Assembly (NCBI GenBank): GCA_014872815.1
Contig: WKFK01000015.1
Coordinates: 186,001 to 250,000 of the forward strand
Origin: Paracoccaceae bacterium
GTDB taxonomy: Bacteria; Pseudomonadota; Alphaproteobacteria; Rhodobacterales; Rhodobacteraceae
DNA: 64,000 nt
Direction of reading: 5' to 3'
Made by a program: the position numbers and the translations under genes
The notes under the pieces: model-generated
What the model saw: the letters and a program-made list of their open reading frames with translations, nothing else
Told to the model about the DNA's origin: nothing
Databases searched by the model: none
Part shown: positions 35,437 to 45,675 of the stretch, piece after piece
Numbering within the stretch: position 1 is the stretch's first letter
How the letters are laid out: each line of letters opens with the position of its first letter

Positions 35437-36663
35437 ATGTCACCAGCATTGCTGGGTCTTGTGACCATCGTCGTCGGAGTTGGCGGATGCCTCGGGTATT
35501 TCTACCTCTCCAACCTATTTCTGGACAAAGTCCTGTTTCCGGCACGCGGCCCCAACGCAGGGCGCAACATCAACCGCGCCAATATGGTCCGTCCCTGGCT
35601 CTTCCTTGGCCCGGCGATTGTGGCCCTTGGGCTTTATCTCGGATACCCGGTGTTTGAGACCCTACGCCTGTCCCTGACCGACCGCACCCAAGACGACGCC
35701 TTTGTCGGCCTTGCCAACTATCAACAGATGTTTGCCGAGCCCAAGTTCTGGGAAGCAATGCGCAACAACATGCTCTGGTTGATTGTGGTCCCGGCCGCCT
35801 CCACCGCCTTTGGCCTGTTGGCCGCTCAGCTGACCGACCGCATCAAATGGGGATCTATTGCCAAATCGCTGATCTTCATGCCCATGGCAATTTCCTTTGT
35901 GGGCGCGTCTGTAATCTTCAAACTGGTCTACGACGCACGCCCAGCTGGCAATGAGCAAATCGGCATCCTCAACGCCGTATGGATGCAGTTTGACGGCGGC
36001 TTTGGCTCAATCCTGTTCCTGAAGGTCGCCCCAATCCTGATCCTCGCCGCTTTTGCAGCCATTGTGGCTTACGTCGGCTGGCTTCTGCTCCGCCCTGTGC
36101 TGAACGGCAAAGACAATATCATCTTAAAAGCACTCCGCGCCACGTCCGGCCTTGTTAGTCTCTATATTGCCGTGATCGCGCTGCGTAATATCTTTGACAT
36201 CATCGGCATGGACTTCCCCTACGGCCAGCCGCAAACTTGGCTGACCCTCCCGTTTTACAACAACTTCTTCCTGATGGTTGTGTTGATCTGGATTCAGACC
36301 GGCTTTGCCATGGTGATCCTCTCCGCCGCCCTGCGTGGCATCCCGGAGGAAACCGTCGAGGCCGCGATTGTCGACGGCGCCAACCCGTTCCAGATATTCT
36401 TCAAGATTAAGGTGCCACAAATCATGCCAACCATTGTGGTGGTCTGGACCACCATCACGCTGGTTGTGCTCAAGGTCTTTGACATCGTTTTTGCGATGAC
36501 CAACGGCCAGTGGGAAACACAGGTTCTGGCCAATTACATGTACGACAAACTGTTCCGCGCCAATGACTGGGGCGTCGGCTCCGCCAGCGCCATCATCATC
36601 ATGCTGCTCGTCTCCCCGATCCTGATCTGGAACGTGGTGCAGGCCCGCAAAGAAATGCGCTGA
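35437..36663 (+). CDS. aglF: Alpha-glucoside ABC transporter permease AglF
   Basis: A 408-residue MalF-type permease with an extra N-terminal helix (LGLVTIVVGVGGCLGYFYL), followed by the core six helices. An internal additional membrane region around 195-260 (LKVAPILILAAFAAIVAYVG) is present. The EAA motif is VEAAIVDGANPFQIFFKIKV (about 309-328). It pairs with AglG. A GGGGGGAG ribosome-binding site precedes the ATG at 35437. Confidence 0.9.
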   Translation: MSPALLGLVTIVVGVGGCLGYFYLSNLFLDKVLFPARGPNAGRNINRANMVRPWLFLGPAIVALGLYLGYPVFETLRLSLTDRTQDDAFVGLANYQQMFAEPKFWEAMRNNMLWLIVVPAASTAFGLLAAQLTDRIKWGSIAKSLIFMPMAISFVGASVIFKLVYDARPAGNEQIGILNAVWMQFDGGFGSILFLKVAPILILAAFAAIVAYVGWLLLRPVLNGKDNIILKALRATSGLVSLYIAVIALRNIFDIIGMDFPYGQPQTWLTLPFYNNFFLMVVLIWIQTGFAMVILSAALRGIPEETVEAAIVDGANPFQIFFKIKVPQIMPTIVVVWTTITLVVLKVFDIVFAMTNGQWETQVLANYMYDKLFRANDWGVGSASAIIIMLLVSPILIWNVVQARKEMR

Positions 36664-36674
36664 GGAGAGAGATC

Positions 36675-37838
36675 ATGGACAATATCGCAGGACGTAAATC
36701 CGGCCTTTCCTGGGCAGTAAATCTCTCCGTTGTGCTGCTTGTGGCACTATGGCTGTTCCCCACTGTCGGCCTTCTGGTCTCCTCTTTCCGCACCGCAGAT
36801 CAAATCTCTGCCTCCGGCTGGTGGAAAGCCCTGTTCCCGTCTGAACAGGTGGTACAGCTGCGCACTGGTGGTGCAGAGGCCGCCACGCAAGAGGGCGATC
36901 TCTGGGTGGTCGAAGGCAATCTGTTGGAAGAAGCGGAAGAAGGACCTGAGCCGGGAACGGAAATCACCCGCTTTGGCGTCTCCTCCAAAGCCGTCGACGC
37001 CTACGCCGTGGGCGAGGTCGCCAGCTTCACCAAAGACACCAAGACTTTCACCATGGACGCGGCGGGCAACTACCGCTTCACCTCCACCAAAGAGCTGAAA
37101 AAGCGTGGCCAGCGCGTGTTCATCACCGCCACTCTGCCACCCGAGTTCACTTTGGCAAACTATGACCAAGTGCTCTTTTCCGGCAACAGCAACGACAGCA
37201 TGGCCAAAGCGTTTCTCAACACGCTGACCGTCACCATTCCAGCCACAATTATACCAATTGTGATTGCCGCCTTCGCCGCCTACGCGCTGGCATGGATGGA
37301 GTTCCCTGGCCGTGCCTTGCTGATTGCGGCCGTGGTGGGGCTGCTGGTTGTCCCGCTTCAACTGGCACTGATCCCACTGTTGAAACTGCATCTCAACATC
37401 GGCATTGGCAAAGGCTACCTCGGGGTTTGGCTGGCCCACACCGGCTTTGGCCTGCCGCTCGCGATCTACCTGCTACGTAACTACATGTCCGGCCTGCCCC
37501 GCGACATCATCGAAAACGCCAAAGTCGACGGCGCCACCGACTTCCAAATCTTCACCAAGATCATCTTGCCGCTGTCTTTCCCTGCACTGGCCTCCTTTGC
37601 CATCTTCCAGTTCCTCTGGACCTGGAACGATCTACTGGTCGCCAAAGTGTTCCTGATCGACAGCACAGGCAACACCACGGTGATGACCAACCAAATTGTC
37701 GAACTGCTCGGCACCCGCGGCGGCAATTGGGAAATCCTCGCCACCGCAGCTTTCGTTTCCATCTCGGTGCCGCTGCTCGTGTTCTTTGCGATGCAACGCT
37801 ACCTGGTGCGCGGCCTTCTGGCCGGCTCCGTCAAGTAA
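36675..37838 (+). CDS. aglG: Alpha-glucoside ABC transporter permease AglG
   Basis: A 387-residue MalG-type permease. Between helix 1 (about 13-34) and helix 2 (about 190-210) lies a long extracytoplasmic segment of about 140 residues with acidic stretches (EGNLLEEAEEGPEPGTE), which short MalG proteins lack. The coupling motif is IENAKVDGATDFQIFTKIIL (about 277-296), where the canonical EAA reads ENA. It follows aglF by 11 bp. Confidence 0.9.
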   Translation: MDNIAGRKSGLSWAVNLSVVLLVALWLFPTVGLLVSSFRTADQISASGWWKALFPSEQVVQLRTGGAEAATQEGDLWVVEGNLLEEAEEGPEPGTEITRFGVSSKAVDAYAVGEVASFTKDTKTFTMDAAGNYRFTSTKELKKRGQRVFITATLPPEFTLANYDQVLFSGNSNDSMAKAFLNTLTVTIPATIIPIVIAAFAAYALAWMEFPGRALLIAAVVGLLVVPLQLALIPLLKLHLNIGIGKGYLGVWLAHTGFGLPLAIYLLRNYMSGLPRDIIENAKVDGATDFQIFTKIILPLSFPALASFAIFQFLWTWNDLLVAKVFLIDSTGNTTVMTNQIVELLGTRGGNWEILATAAFVSISVPLLVFFAMQRYLVRGLLAGSVK

Positions 37839-37885
37839 AACAGATACTAACTTGGCCCAAATCGGCCGAAATACCGGACACAACC

Positions 37886-39571
37886 ATGACCTATCAGGAC
37901 CCGACCATGACCCATGATTCCGCACTCATCACAGACCCCGATTGGTGGCGTGGTGCGGTGATCTATCAGATCTACCCGCGCTCCTATCAAGACAGCACTG
38001 GCGACGGCATCGGCGATCTTGCCGGCATCATCCAACGTCTGCCACACGTGGCCTCCCTGGGCGTGGACGCCATCTGGCTGTCCCCGTTCTTCACATCCCC
38101 GATGTTGGATTTCGGCTATGACGTATCCGATTACCGCGATGTCGATCCGATGTTTGGCACATTGGCGGACTTTGACGAATTGATTGCCAAAGCACATGAA
38201 CTGGGCATCAAAATCATAATTGACCTGGTGCTATCTCACACCTCGGACCAACACCCATGGTTCATCGAAAGCCGTGCGGATCGCACCAACGCCAAAGCGG
38301 ATTGGTTTGTCTGGGCAGATCCGAAACTGGACGGCACACCGCCCAACAACTGGCTGTCCATTTTTGGCGGCCCGGCCTGGCAATGGGACACCTCCCGCCA
38401 GCAATATTACCTGCACAATTTCCTCGCCGAACAGCCAGACCTGAACTTTCACAATGCCGAAGTGCGCCAGGAGCTACTTGATGTGGCCCGCTTCTGGCTG
38501 GACCGCGGCGTCGATGGTTTCCGCTTGGACACAGTGAACTTTTACTATTGCGATGCGCAACTGCGCGACAACCCGGCCCTGCCAGTCGAGGAGCGCAACG
38601 ACAACATCGCGCCAGCCGTGAACCCCTACAACCATCAGGAACATCTCTACGATAAGAACCAGCCGGAAAACCTTGGCTTCCTGCAAGATCTGCGCAGCCT
38701 TTTGAACGAATATGACGCCATCACCACAGTTGGCGAAGTCGGCGACAGCCAGCGTGGCAGCGAAATTCAGGCGATCTACACCGGCGGCGGCGACAAGCTG
38801 CACATGGCCTATGACTTTGCGTTGCTCTGTCAGGCCCACCCCACCGGCACCCGCGTGGCAGAGATCATGCAAACCGCCGAGAGCTTCGGCAGCGACAGCT
38901 GGGGTTGCTGGGCCTACTCCAACCATGACGTGGAACGCCACGGCTCTCGCTGGAACCTGTCTGACGCGGCCCAGCGCACCTACGCCGCCCTTCTGATGTC
39001 GCTTCGCGGATCGGTCTGCATCTACCAAGGCGAGGAACTTGGTCTACCCGAGGCCGATGTGGCCTTTGAAGACTTGCAAGACCCTTACGGCATTCGTTTT
39101 TGGCCCAAATTCAAGGGCCGAGATGGCTGTCGGACCCCGATGGTTTGGAAATCGGACAACCAAAACGGCGGCTTCTCGGAGGGCAAACCTTGGTTGCCAG
39201 TCAGCGCCGATCACCTTGCAAAATCGGTAGAAGCGCAGGAGGACACCCCTGGCTCCATGCTGAACTTCTATCGCCGCCTGATTGCCTTCCGCAAAGAGCA
39301 ATTGCCGCTTCTGAAAGGCCGCTTTGAGCTGCTGCACGCGGATGACACTCACATCCGCTTCGTGCGCGAACACAACGGTCAGTCCATCCTCTGCGCCTTC
39401 AACCTTTCGGACGAAGAGCAATCCTTCGATCTTCCAGCAGCTGCCTGGACGATGGATTCAAAGGCCCCTTTCACCATCGGCCGCGACGGCGCCAAGGTCA
39501 CACTGCCGCCCTGGCAAGCCGCCTTCGCTGTGACCCAAGGCGCAAATTCCGGAGAAAAAGGCAATGGCTGA
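37886..39571 (+). CDS. aglA: Alpha-glucosidase AglA (GH13)
   Basis: A 561-residue cytoplasmic GH13 enzyme that hydrolyses alpha-glucosides after import. The barrel motifs are in order: IDLVLSHTSDQHPWF (region I), VDGFRLDTVNF with the nucleophile Asp, VGEVGDS with the acid/base Glu, and YSNHDVERH with the third Asp. No signal peptide is seen. The start at 37886 is used; ATG at 37907 has a slightly better ribosome-binding site (AGGA) and is equally possible. The last 8 bp overlap the ATPase gene. Confidence 0.92.
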   Translation: MTYQDPTMTHDSALITDPDWWRGAVIYQIYPRSYQDSTGDGIGDLAGIIQRLPHVASLGVDAIWLSPFFTSPMLDFGYDVSDYRDVDPMFGTLADFDELIAKAHELGIKIIIDLVLSHTSDQHPWFIESRADRTNAKADWFVWADPKLDGTPPNNWLSIFGGPAWQWDTSRQQYYLHNFLAEQPDLNFHNAEVRQELLDVARFWLDRGVDGFRLDTVNFYYCDAQLRDNPALPVEERNDNIAPAVNPYNHQEHLYDKNQPENLGFLQDLRSLLNEYDAITTVGEVGDSQRGSEIQAIYTGGGDKLHMAYDFALLCQAHPTGTRVAEIMQTAESFGSDSWGCWAYSNHDVERHGSRWNLSDAAQRTYAALLMSLRGSVCIYQGEELGLPEADVAFEDLQDPYGIRFWPKFKGRDGCRTPMVWKSDNQNGGFSEGKPWLPVSADHLAKSVEAQEDTPGSMLNFYRRLIAFRKEQLPLLKGRFELLHADDTHIRFVREHNGQSILCAFNLSDEEQSFDLPAAAWTMDSKAPFTIGRDGAKVTLPPWQAAFAVTQGANSGEKGNG

Positions 39572-40685
39572 TCTCATCCTCAAAGACGTCGCAAAGTCCT
39601 ACGGCAAGGTGAATGTCCTCGCCAACATCGATCTGGAGATCGAAAGAGGCGAGCTGGTGGTGTTTGTCGGCCCCTCCGGCTGTGGCAAATCCACCCTGCT
39701 GCGCATGATTGCGGGCTTGGAGCACATCACCTCCGGCACGCTGGAAATTGACGGCACATTGGTCAACGATGTGCCGCCCAGCGAGCGCGGCATCGCCATG
39801 GTGTTCCAATCCTATGCGCTTTATCCGCACCTCACTGTGCGCGAAAACATGTCTTTTGCCCTCAAGATCGCCAAAATGAGCGCGTCAGAAATCGACGAGC
39901 GCGTCGAGAAAGCCGCCAAAACACTGCAACTGCACAACCTTCTGGATCGCCTGCCCAAAGAGCTCTCCGGTGGTCAGCGCCAGCGGGTTGCCATCGGGCG
40001 CTCCATTGTGCGCGATCCCAAGGTCTATCTGTTTGACGAACCGCTCTCCAACCTCGACGCCGCCCTGCGAGTCGCCACGCGCATCGAGATTGCTCAGCTC
40101 AAAGAGTCCATGCCCGACAGCACTATGGTGTACGTAACCCACGATCAGGTCGAAGCCATGACCCTGGCATCCCGCATTGTGGTGCTCGCAGGTGGCGGCA
40201 TTGCTCAAGTCGGTACGCCGCTGGAGCTTTATGAACGTCCTGAAAACGAATTTGTTGCGCAATTCATTGGCTCCCCAGCCATGAACCTCCTCCCCGGCAA
40301 GATTACCGGCACCGGCAAGACCACGACAATTACGCTGGATGCTGGGGGCACGGCCACCTCCACCGTGCCTTCCTTGCCGGAGGACATGGGGCGTCAGGTC
40401 AACATTGGTGTACGCCCCGAAGACCTGGTCACCACCGACGGCGACGCAATTTACACCGGTAACGTGAACATCACCGAAGCTTTGGGCGAAGTGACCCTGC
40501 TCTACTTCGAAGCACAGGACGGCGCAGAGCCGGTGATTGGTAAGTTGCAAGGCATCCACCGCGACCTGAGAGGTAAACAAGTCGCTCTGACAGCGGATCC
40601 CGCCAAAGTGCATGTTTTTGCGGACACTCAGTCACTTCTATACCGAGATCGGCCGATCAAACACATCGAAAAGAACGCTCATTAA
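39564..40685 (+). CDS. aglK: Alpha-glucoside ABC transporter ATPase AglK
   Basis: A 373-residue CUT1-family ATPase: Walker A GPSGCGKST (about 36-44), Q-loop VFQSYALYPHL, signature LSGGQRQR, Walker B YLFDEPLSNLDAA, and the C-terminal OB-fold domain with NIGVRPEDLV. It is similar to, but distinct from, the ATPase at 23149. It ends the agl operon and overlaps aglA by 8 bp. Confidence 0.93.
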   Translation: MADLILKDVAKSYGKVNVLANIDLEIERGELVVFVGPSGCGKSTLLRMIAGLEHITSGTLEIDGTLVNDVPPSERGIAMVFQSYALYPHLTVRENMSFALKIAKMSASEIDERVEKAAKTLQLHNLLDRLPKELSGGQRQRVAIGRSIVRDPKVYLFDEPLSNLDAALRVATRIEIAQLKESMPDSTMVYVTHDQVEAMTLASRIVVLAGGGIAQVGTPLELYERPENEFVAQFIGSPAMNLLPGKITGTGKTTTITLDAGGTATSTVPSLPEDMGRQVNIGVRPEDLVTTDGDAIYTGNVNITEALGEVTLLYFEAQDGAEPVIGKLQGIHRDLRGKQVALTADPAKVHVFADTQSLLYRDRPIKHIEKNAH

Positions 40686-40693
40686 GCTGAATA

Positions 40694-40710
40694 TTCCCGC
40701 ATTGCGGGAA
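40694..40710 (+). other. Hairpin after the agl operon
   Basis: A perfect TTCCCGC/GCGGGAA stem with a 3-base loop lies 9 bases after the aglK stop. There is no T tract, so it may protect the mRNA end or slow polymerase. The rest of the 270-bp gap up to 40955 is AT-rich and shows nothing else I can identify. Confidence 0.45.
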
Positions 40711-40955
40711 AGTGATCTCAATCCCGCAAATGTCTGGCGCGAAACACGTTTTCGCGGCAGTCTTTTTGGGCAATGCAGACGAAGCTCGAATCATATCGCA
40801 ACTGTCTGCCCGGCATGGGCAAGCCGAAAAGCATTTTTGCCACATTTTTCAAACAATTCTTCACATATTCAAAGTTTTCTCACCGTTCCTCGCATTCATT
40901 AAGCGATGGTTTAGACTTTCCTAATACCGCCTTTAGGAGGTCTTAAAACTCTCGG

Positions 40956-41861
40956 ATGCGTATGTTGAAAGGGATCATACTGTACTGCCTGACCAGCCTA
41001 ATGGGGCTGAACGTCGCCTGGGCGACGGCGGAGACGTTGAACCTTGGCACATTGAACGAAGGCCTGCGCGGGCAAATTCGCATCTTTCAGCCTTTACTGA
41101 CCTACCTCGAAGACGAGCTTGAGGACATTGGCATCTCAGAGGTACGTTTGGTGGTCCACCCCAGCACTGAACTGATGGCCGCTGCGATGGCCCGTAAGGA
41201 AGTGGATATTTTCATCGACAGCCCCTTGGTGGTCGCAAAAATTGCCAAGGCCTCCGGTGGCATTCCGTTCTTGAGGCACTGGAAGGACGGGCACGCCTAT
41301 TACTACTCGGTGATATTCACGCGCGTCGACAGTGACATCCACACACTGCAAGACTTGCAGGGCAGGCGCGTTGCCATGGAAGACCATGACTCCTCGTCCG
41401 GCTTCATAGCCCCTGCGCATATGCTGCTACAAGCCGGGCTGACGTTCAAAAAACTGCGCGCGCCCACGGCCAGCCATACTGGAGATGAGGTCGGGTATTT
41501 TTTAACCTATAACGACAAGAACACGTTGTTCTCTGTTGCCTCTGGCCGCGCCGATGCTGGAGCCACAAGCCACGACAATTTCCTCGACCTGATGGAGGCG
41601 CGACCTGACGAGTTTCGGATCATCGCCACGTCTGACAGCATGCCCCGCAGTGTACTTCTGCATCGCCCGGGCCTCTCCAAGCCCCTGTTGGACGCGTTGC
41701 GCGAAACGCTCAAAGGGATGTCTCAGTCTGAAGAGGGGCGTGAGATCCTCGCTGGCTTTCACAACAGCGCAGGATTTGATGAATTTGCAGCGGGACCAAA
41801 ACGCACGTTTACGCCCATATTTGAGATTCTTCAGGATCTAGAAGATGCGGGGGTGAAGTAG
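40956..41861 (+). CDS. PhnD-like phosphate/phosphonate-type binding protein
   Basis: A 301-residue secreted protein with a signal peptide (about 1-26, ending ATAE). The mature part matches the PhnD-like periplasmic binding fold: [55 protein letters not shown] and [14 protein letters not shown]. No phn permease, ATPase or C-P lyase genes are near. Instead a hybrid histidine kinase starts 2 bp downstream, so the protein is more likely the sensory input of that kinase than a transporter subunit. Ligand unknown. Confidence 0.85.
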   Translation: MRMLKGIILYCLTSLMGLNVAWATAETLNLGTLNEGLRGQIRIFQPLLTYLEDELEDIGISEVRLVVHPSTELMAAAMARKEVDIFIDSPLVVAKIAKASGGIPFLRHWKDGHAYYYSVIFTRVDSDIHTLQDLQGRRVAMEDHDSSSGFIAPAHMLLQAGLTFKKLRAPTASHTGDEVGYFLTYNDKNTLFSVASGRADAGATSHDNFLDLMEARPDEFRIIATSDSMPRSVLLHRPGLSKPLLDALRETLKGMSQSEEGREILAGFHNSAGFDEFAAGPKRTFTPIFEILQDLEDAGVK

Positions 41862-41863
41862 CT

Positions 41864-44314
41864 ATGGCCACAGACCCAAGGTCCAAAAGCCGCTTTGCTC
41901 ATGTACGCAAGTCTCTGACCTATGGTTTGGGGCGCAGGATGACCCTGTACTTCGGTCTTATGATCGGAGCCTTTGTATCGACCCTGATCTACCTAAACAC
42001 AATCACTCAGCTTGAGTTGGTGCACACACGCTTTTCCGAGCGCTCAGATTCGCTTGGCATTCTCATTCAAGAAGTGACCCTGCCCTATTTGTTCGAAGGT
42101 CGCCCAGCCGAGCTCGATATCATCTATCAGGAATTGATGCGCCAACCTGATATCTTAGAGTTGCGCTTCATCGATCCCGAAGGCTTCTTGCTGGTCAATG
42201 GATCCTCCGAAGGAAACGCCCTTTTCTTGGGCCGCGTGGACGACGAACTTGTCACCCAAGCTTTGGCCTCCGAAACAACTCACATTCGCAACCTGGAAGG
42301 CCGCATTCAGGTGGCCGTGCCTGCGGTCTATGGCAATGTGAACTACGGCACCATCCGCTTTGACCTGGACGGCACTGCGGCCAACCGCGAAGTCAATCTC
42401 GTGCTGCGCCGCAACCTGATGTTTGGTTTGTTTTTCACCCTTACCGGCATCTTGCTGTCGATTTGGATTTCGCGCCGCCTCACCGAACCCCTCGCCCGCC
42501 TCAACAGCGCGACCGAACGTGCCGCCAAAGGCAACCTAAACCAGTCTATCGTCATTCGAACCAATGACGAAGTCGAAAGCCTGGCTGACAGTTTCAACCT
42601 GATGCTGGGCAATCTGCGCGCTTGGGTAAAGTCGCTTGAAGACACACAAACCAAGCTGGAAATCTCTTCCGAGGACCTCAACGCCAAAAATACAGAACTC
42701 CAGGTGGTGGCCGAGCAGGCCAAGACTGCTGAACGTGCCAAATCTCAGTTTCTTGCACGAATGAGCCACGAAATCCGCACACCGATGAATGGCGTGCTGG
42801 GCATGACAGAGCTGTTGTCTGACACAGATCTTACGGCCAATCAGCTTGGACTTGTGGACTCGATCCACACCTCGGGCACCACTCTGCTCAATATCATCAA
42901 CGATATCCTGGACTTCTCCAAAATCGACAGCGGTCATATGACTCTGCGCGACGAACCCTACCGCCCGGTTGATCTGGTCGAAAGCACAGCGCAGATGCTA
43001 TCCTATCAAGCAGGCCAAGCTGGCGTAGATCTCATCACCCGTGTGGCACCGGAATTGCCCAATACCCTGCTTGGGGATGAATCGCGCCTGAAACAGGTGA
43101 TCATCAATCTGGTTGGAAACGCCCTGAAATTCACCGATGAAGGCTACGTGCTGATCAATGCCACTCTCCAAACAGAGGACGGCAAACAAGTGATGCAAGT
43201 GGACGTCTGTGACACAGGGTGCGGCATCCCGGAAGAAAAACTGGCCACCGTCTTTGATCAATTCACTCAAGTCGACGGCTCCTACAGCCGTAAACACCAA
43301 GGGACGGGTCTGGGATTGGCCATTGCCAAAGGCTTTGTGGACCTCATGGGCGGCAGTATACGGGTGAAATCCACGGTCGGCACTGGCACCACCTTCACGT
43401 TCAATGTGCCCTTGCAGGCCCCCAAGACACCTCTACCCGCTCTGCCAATTGAAACGGCAGACCTTAAAGATATGAAAGTCTTGGTCCTGCAATCTGAGCC
43501 AACAGCATTGTTTGTCATGAACGAAGTGCTGTCCTCATGGCACAGTCAGGTTGCCACCTTTGACAACGCCAAAACAGCTTTGGAAAGCATCCGGGAAGCG
43601 GATGAAAGCGGCGCGCCTTATGATGTCATCTTGACCGAAATGGGCATGCCCGGAATGGAACGGCAAGTATTGTTGCGCGCGCTTTACACAGCCACAGTTG
43701 GCGCCAACACGCGCGTGATTGCGCTACGGCCAATTAACGAAGCCTTGCATCGCGCTGGTGACGAGGCGGCGTTCACCCATGGCGAAGTGATCAAGCCCGT
43801 TCAGACATCCAAACTGCTTGAAGCCCTCACCAAACTCGAAGCCATGACGAGCAAAGGTCATGCTGCCAACGAAGCCTCCGCAAGCGTTGAGGCACACAAC
43901 AGTTTCCAGAATAAGTCCGTCGCCTCCGAGCTCACAGAACCTCTGTCTGACAAAACGATCCTGATCGTGGATGACAATAAGACCAATCGAAAACTTATCG
44001 AGATTTTCCTCAATCGCCTGGGCGTTACACACCACTCTGCAAGCGATGGCGAAGAAGCGGTGGAAAGCTACCGTGACCATCATCCGGATCTGGTTTTGAT
44101 GGATGTCTCTATGCCAGTGATGAATGGCTTGGATGCCACCCGGGAGATCCGCCGCCTGGAAGGCGCAAATGGAGAGTTCCGCACCCACATCGTTGGCCTG
44201 ACTGCGCACTCCGCGCCCGAGGACCGCGAGGCCTGTTTGGACAGCGGTATGAACGCCCATATGGCCAAGCCAATCAAACTGGCCCAACTCAAAGACCTGA
44301 TCTCACAACTCTGA
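41864..44314 (+). CDS. Hybrid sensor histidine kinase
   Basis: An 816-residue membrane kinase. Helix 1 (about 28-46) and helix 2 (about 182-202) flank a periplasmic sensor region. A HAMP domain follows (about 203-255), then a coiled linker, HisKA with the phospho-acceptor His in [15 protein letters not shown] (about 302), and HATPase_c ([26 protein letters not shown]). A degenerate receiver (about 538-655) has LTEMGMP, with Glu in place of the phospho-accepting Asp. The final receiver (about 698-815) is intact, with [13 protein letters not shown] (Asp near 746). It is co-transcribed with the PhnD-like protein. No partner regulator lies beside it. Confidence 0.92.
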   Translation: MATDPRSKSRFAHVRKSLTYGLGRRMTLYFGLMIGAFVSTLIYLNTITQLELVHTRFSERSDSLGILIQEVTLPYLFEGRPAELDIIYQELMRQPDILELRFIDPEGFLLVNGSSEGNALFLGRVDDELVTQALASETTHIRNLEGRIQVAVPAVYGNVNYGTIRFDLDGTAANREVNLVLRRNLMFGLFFTLTGILLSIWISRRLTEPLARLNSATERAAKGNLNQSIVIRTNDEVESLADSFNLMLGNLRAWVKSLEDTQTKLEISSEDLNAKNTELQVVAEQAKTAERAKSQFLARMSHEIRTPMNGVLGMTELLSDTDLTANQLGLVDSIHTSGTTLLNIINDILDFSKIDSGHMTLRDEPYRPVDLVESTAQMLSYQAGQAGVDLITRVAPELPNTLLGDESRLKQVIINLVGNALKFTDEGYVLINATLQTEDGKQVMQVDVCDTGCGIPEEKLATVFDQFTQVDGSYSRKHQGTGLGLAIAKGFVDLMGGSIRVKSTVGTGTTFTFNVPLQAPKTPLPALPIETADLKDMKVLVLQSEPTALFVMNEVLSSWHSQVATFDNAKTALESIREADESGAPYDVILTEMGMPGMERQVLLRALYTATVGANTRVIALRPINEALHRAGDEAAFTHGEVIKPVQTSKLLEALTKLEAMTSKGHAANEASASVEAHNSFQNKSVASELTEPLSDKTILIVDDNKTNRKLIEIFLNRLGVTHHSASDGEEAVESYRDHHPDLVLMDVSMPVMNGLDATREIRRLEGANGEFRTHIVGLTAHSAPEDREACLDSGMNAHMAKPIKLAQLKDLISQL

Positions 44315-44373
44315 TTGCAAAGCGCTCTGTGCCTTGGCAACACTGTCCAGAGAACACTGGGGAGGGGATTTCC

Positions 44374-45612
44374 ATGGCGCAAAATGTGGTGGTGATTGGG
44401 GCCGGGATTGTGGGTGCATCCACCGCGCTTTGGCTGCGCCGTGCTGGGCACACGGTGACCCTTTTGGACAAAAACACCCCTGGCATGGGGGCCTCCTTTG
44501 GCAACGCCTGCCTGTTGGCAAGCTGCGCCGTGGTGCCCAATGCCACACCAGGCCTGGCAACCAAGGCCCCCGGCTACCTCCTGAACCCGAATTTTCCGCT
44601 GTTTCTGAAATGGGCCAACCTACCGCGCCTCACCCCGTGGTTCCTGAAATACCTCGGCTTTGCCAATGACAAGGACGCCCGCCGGTTTACCCACGTGCTG
44701 GCCGACCTGATTGGCGACAGTGTTGAACAACACAAAGCCCTTGCAAAAGGCACCGCTGCTGAAAGTTTCATTGCCGACACGGACTACCTTTACGCCTATA
44801 AAGACCGCGCCGCCTTTGAGGCCGACAAATACACTTGGGACCTGCGTGCCAGTGTTGGATTTGTCCCCGACATCATCGAAGGCCCGGCTGTGCAGGAGTT
44901 GGAACCGATCCTTGACGCCCAAACGGCCTTCCTCGCGGTGAACAAGGACCACGGCTACATCCTCAACCCCGCGGGCTACGTGCAGGCGCTGGTGGACACT
45001 TTCACCGGCATGGGCGGTCGGTTTGTGCAGGCCGAAGTGCGTGACTTTGACCTCTCCGGCGGGCAGGTCACCGCCGTGATGACCGATCAAGGCCAGTTTG
45101 ACTGCGACCGCGCCGTGCTGTCTTCCGGCATCTGGTCCAAGCCGCTCATGCGCAAGCTGGGTTTCACCGTGCCGCTGGAAACCGAGCGCGGCTATCACAT
45201 CACCTTCAAAGAGCCCTCCATCCGGCCCAACCACCCGATGATGATTGCCTCAGCCAAATTTGTCGCCACACCGATGCAACACGGCCTGCGCTGTGCTGGC
45301 ATTGTCGAGTTTGGGGATCTGTCTGAGAAGAAATCCAAAGCCCCCTTGGCCTTATTGCGCCGCCGCGTGGCCGAGGTCTTCCCCACCATGACCGCAGACA
45401 GTGACGAGGAGTGGCTCGGCTTCCGCCCGTCTCTTCCTGACAGCTTGCCCATGTTGGGCGAAATTGGCCAGAGCGGCGTCTACGCCGCCTTTGGGCACCA
45501 ACATGTGGGTCTCACCGGCGGGGCAAAAACCGGGCGACTGGTAGCAGATCTAATCTCTGACACGCCACCCAACATCGACCTCTCGCCGGTGGACCCAATG
45601 CGGTTCAACTGA
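44374..45612 (+). CDS. DadA-like FAD-dependent D-amino-acid dehydrogenase
   Basis: A 412-residue flavoenzyme of the DAO/DadA family. The FAD-binding motif is VVVIGAGIVGASTALWLRRAGH at the N-terminus, and the closing flavin motif is VYAAFGHQHVGLTGGAKTGRLVADL. It probably oxidises D-amino acids or related amines and passes electrons to quinone. The ATG at 44374 follows a strong GGGGAGGGG site. It is convergent with hemY; the substrate is not clear. Confidence 0.88.
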   Translation: MAQNVVVIGAGIVGASTALWLRRAGHTVTLLDKNTPGMGASFGNACLLASCAVVPNATPGLATKAPGYLLNPNFPLFLKWANLPRLTPWFLKYLGFANDKDARRFTHVLADLIGDSVEQHKALAKGTAAESFIADTDYLYAYKDRAAFEADKYTWDLRASVGFVPDIIEGPAVQELEPILDAQTAFLAVNKDHGYILNPAGYVQALVDTFTGMGGRFVQAEVRDFDLSGGQVTAVMTDQGQFDCDRAVLSSGIWSKPLMRKLGFTVPLETERGYHITFKEPSIRPNHPMMIASAKFVATPMQHGLRCAGIVEFGDLSEKKSKAPLALLRRRVAEVFPTMTADSDEEWLGFRPSLPDSLPMLGEIGQSGVYAAFGHQHVGLTGGAKTGRLVADLISDTPPNIDLSPVDPMRFN

Positions 45613-45622
45613 TCCCAAAAGC

Positions 45623-45654
45623 AAAACAGCGCCACCCAACGGTGACGCTGCTCA
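45623..45654. terminator. Terminator between the oxidase and hemY
   Basis: A hairpin (CAGCGCCACC with GGTGACGCTG, loop CAAC) lies between the convergent genes; on the minus strand it is followed by TTTTGC, so it mainly ends the hem operon. Confidence 0.65.
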
Positions 45655-45675
45655 ATGTGCTGTCAGGTCTTTGAC

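Noticed and set aside
40712-40924. A 70-codon frame between aglK and the PhnD-like gene
   Set aside because: No ribosome-binding site, Phe/His-rich composition unlike neighbours and no recognisable sequence; treated as intergenic.
44318-44329. CAAAGCGCTCTG, one mismatch from the AglR operators
   Set aside because: It is not a palindrome, lies just after the kinase stop and precedes a gene with no link to glucosides; likely chance.
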